This document shows positions 5,502 to 6,396 of a DNA stretch of 6,396 nucleotides, piece after piece. The notes under the pieces were generated by a model. The model saw only the letters and a list, made by a program, of their open reading frames with translations, was not told the DNA's origin and did no database searches. Made by a program: the position numbers and the translations under genes. The DNA lies in NCBI GenBank assembly GCA_005881995.1, contig VBHV01000191.1:1-6396 (forward strand). The letters run 5' to 3'. Each line of letters opens with the position of its first letter. Position 1 is the stretch's first letter. This DNA comes from Chloroflexota bacterium (GTDB taxonomy: Bacteria; Chloroflexota; Ktedonobacteria; Ktedonobacterales; Ktedonobacteraceae).

Positions 5502-6396
5502 ATGCCCTACTCTCCACGTTCGATGCGAAGTATCGTTCTCTTGCTGGTTGCCGTCGTTACCATCGTCAGTGGCTTGATGGTAGGATACCCGGCTTCCGCC
5601 CATGCTGCCAGCACCTCTGCTACTTCTTCTACTCATTTTGACTGCGAAACATCAACGATCCTCTGTCCTGAGTTAAGGAATTCCCAATCGGCTTTCGGCT
5701 ATTATGTTGGACATGACGAGCCTGCCACGCTCTTCTATTCCAACCAGCCTGGCGCGGGTAATCACATGCGCTATCAACTTACGCTGCCGACCGATCCCTC
5801 GGCGGCAAATCCGCTGACACCTGGCAAATCCTACAACTTCGAGCTATTTAACACGTTCTGGTTCGGCATGGCACTCTGCGCAACCGAGTCATTTCCCGAG
5901 CAGGTGAAAACCTGCACACCCGACAGCGACAAGAATATCGTCGACCCGAACATCAGCGCCAGCCACCCCGGCATGGCCTTTATGGAGATGCAATTCTATC
6001 CTCCGGGCTACGTGTCCCCCTGGCCGAATGCCACCGGTTCTTGCGACGCGACGAAGTGGTGTGCAGCCATGATCATCTTCAGCGTTGGCCAGGACCCGGT
6101 AGCGGGTACGCAGTTGAATCCGACCTGTGTGGGCAAGGTCGGTGTTGAGTACGCCAACTTCGCGTTCATCACGAAGAGCGGTCATTCGCAGGGACCTGCC
6201 AGTCCGCTCCTGCAGACGAATGCCTCCAACACTCCCGACCCGGCGCAGGACCTTTTCATGAATTCCGGCGATCACCTGGCGGTGACCTTGCACGATACCC
6301 GGCATGGGCTGCGCGTCGAAATTGCCGACTCGACCACGGGCCAGAGCGGGTCGATGACAGCCAGCGCTGCCAACGGCTTCGGCCAGGTAAAGTACG
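5502..6396 (+). CDS. Secreted protein of unknown function (3' end outside window)
   Basis: The frame is open from the ATG at 5502 to the right edge, 298 codons. The N-terminus is a Sec signal peptide: basic start, hydrophobic core IVLLLVAVVTIVSGLMVG, and signal peptidase I sites near ASA/HA or AHA/AS at residues 33-36. The mature part is rich in Asn, Thr, Pro and Gly and shows seven cysteines (48, 55, 126, 138, 181, 187, 209). Blocks such as GMAFMEMQFYPPGY, CDATKWCAAMIIFS, YANFAFITKSG, DLFMNSGDHLAVTLHDT and TTGQSGSMTASAANGFGQV recall a family of large secreted proteins I have seen in Ktedonobacteria and Actinobacteria with no assigned function. The ribosome binding site is weak (GTGAGAT); ATG at 5523 is an alternative. 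Coding status and export are well supported. Confidence 0.85.
   Translation, partial: MPYSPRSMRSIVLLLVAVVTIVSGLMVGYPASAHAASTSATSSTHFDCETSTILCPELRNSQSAFGYYVGHDEPATLFYSNQPGAGNHMRYQLTLPTDPSAANPLTPGKSYNFELFNTFWFGMALCATESFPEQVKTCTPDSDKNIVDPNISASHPGMAFMEMQFYPPGYVSPWPNATGSCDATKWCAAMIIFSVGQDPVAGTQLNPTCVGKVGVEYANFAFITKSGHSQGPASPLLQTNASNTPDPAQDLFMNSGDHLAVTLHDTRHGLRVEIADSTTGQSGSMTASAANGFGQVKY

Noticed and set aside
5889..6305. Minus-strand open frame of 138 codons opposite the secreted protein
   Set aside because: The plus-strand frame has a signal peptide and recognisable blocks over the same bases; the reverse frame is a shadow in GC-rich DNA.
1..6396. CRISPR array or toxin-antitoxin pair
   Set aside because: No regularly spaced repeats are present, and the PIN gene has no small adjacent DNA-binding antitoxin-like gene.

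Overview
The window looks like chromosomal DNA of a bacterium with Gram-positive-style secretion signals. The lipoprotein with a Ser/Thr/Gly/Pro linker and the secreted protein at the right end resemble families I associate with soil Ktedonobacteria (Chloroflexota) and Actinobacteria. This placement is an inference from memory of those families, not a computed result.

Left part (1-1545): the C-terminal end of an acyl-CoA dehydrogenase on the + strand runs convergently into a two-gene minus-strand group. That group is an elongation factor P-like gene (976-1545) followed by a small conserved gene of unknown function (267-818). The EF-P copy is unusual: its domain I tip carries Arg32 instead of the common Lys, and the domain III Gly-Asp-Thr motif cannot be found. 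A perfect 8-bp inverted repeat lies about 40 bp upstream of its start.

Middle (1733-3890, minus strand): one large gene appears to be split by a one-base frameshift at a run of four T's (2191-2194). Read together, the two pieces give a protein of about 718 residues. In order it has a predicted winged helix, a helical region, a PIN-type nuclease core with a plausible acidic tetrad (D249, E294, D391, D419), a charged coiled coil and about three C-terminal membrane segments. This is the best candidate in the window for an undescribed membrane-tethered RNase or defence/toxin-like effector.

The stretch 3891-4716 has no convincing gene but is rich in structure. It holds two hairpin-forming repeats and a near-consensus sigma-70 promoter (TTGACA, 18 bp, TATGAT). 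The promoter leads into the 5' half of a tRNA-Arg(UCU) gene that stops being a tRNA just after the anticodon loop. Beyond that lie a perfect 16-bp-arm inverted repeat and a short tandem repeat. No 3' half of the tRNA is visible downstream. This suggests a recombination junction or an insertion in the anticodon loop.

Right part (4717-6396, + strand): a small lipoprotein with a possible chagasin-like beta-sandwich domain ends in a hairpin that overlaps its stop codon. After a 250-base intergenic region with a plausible promoter comes a Sec-secreted, cysteine-containing protein of unknown function that runs off the window. Both are exported, but the separate promoter suggests they are not one operon.
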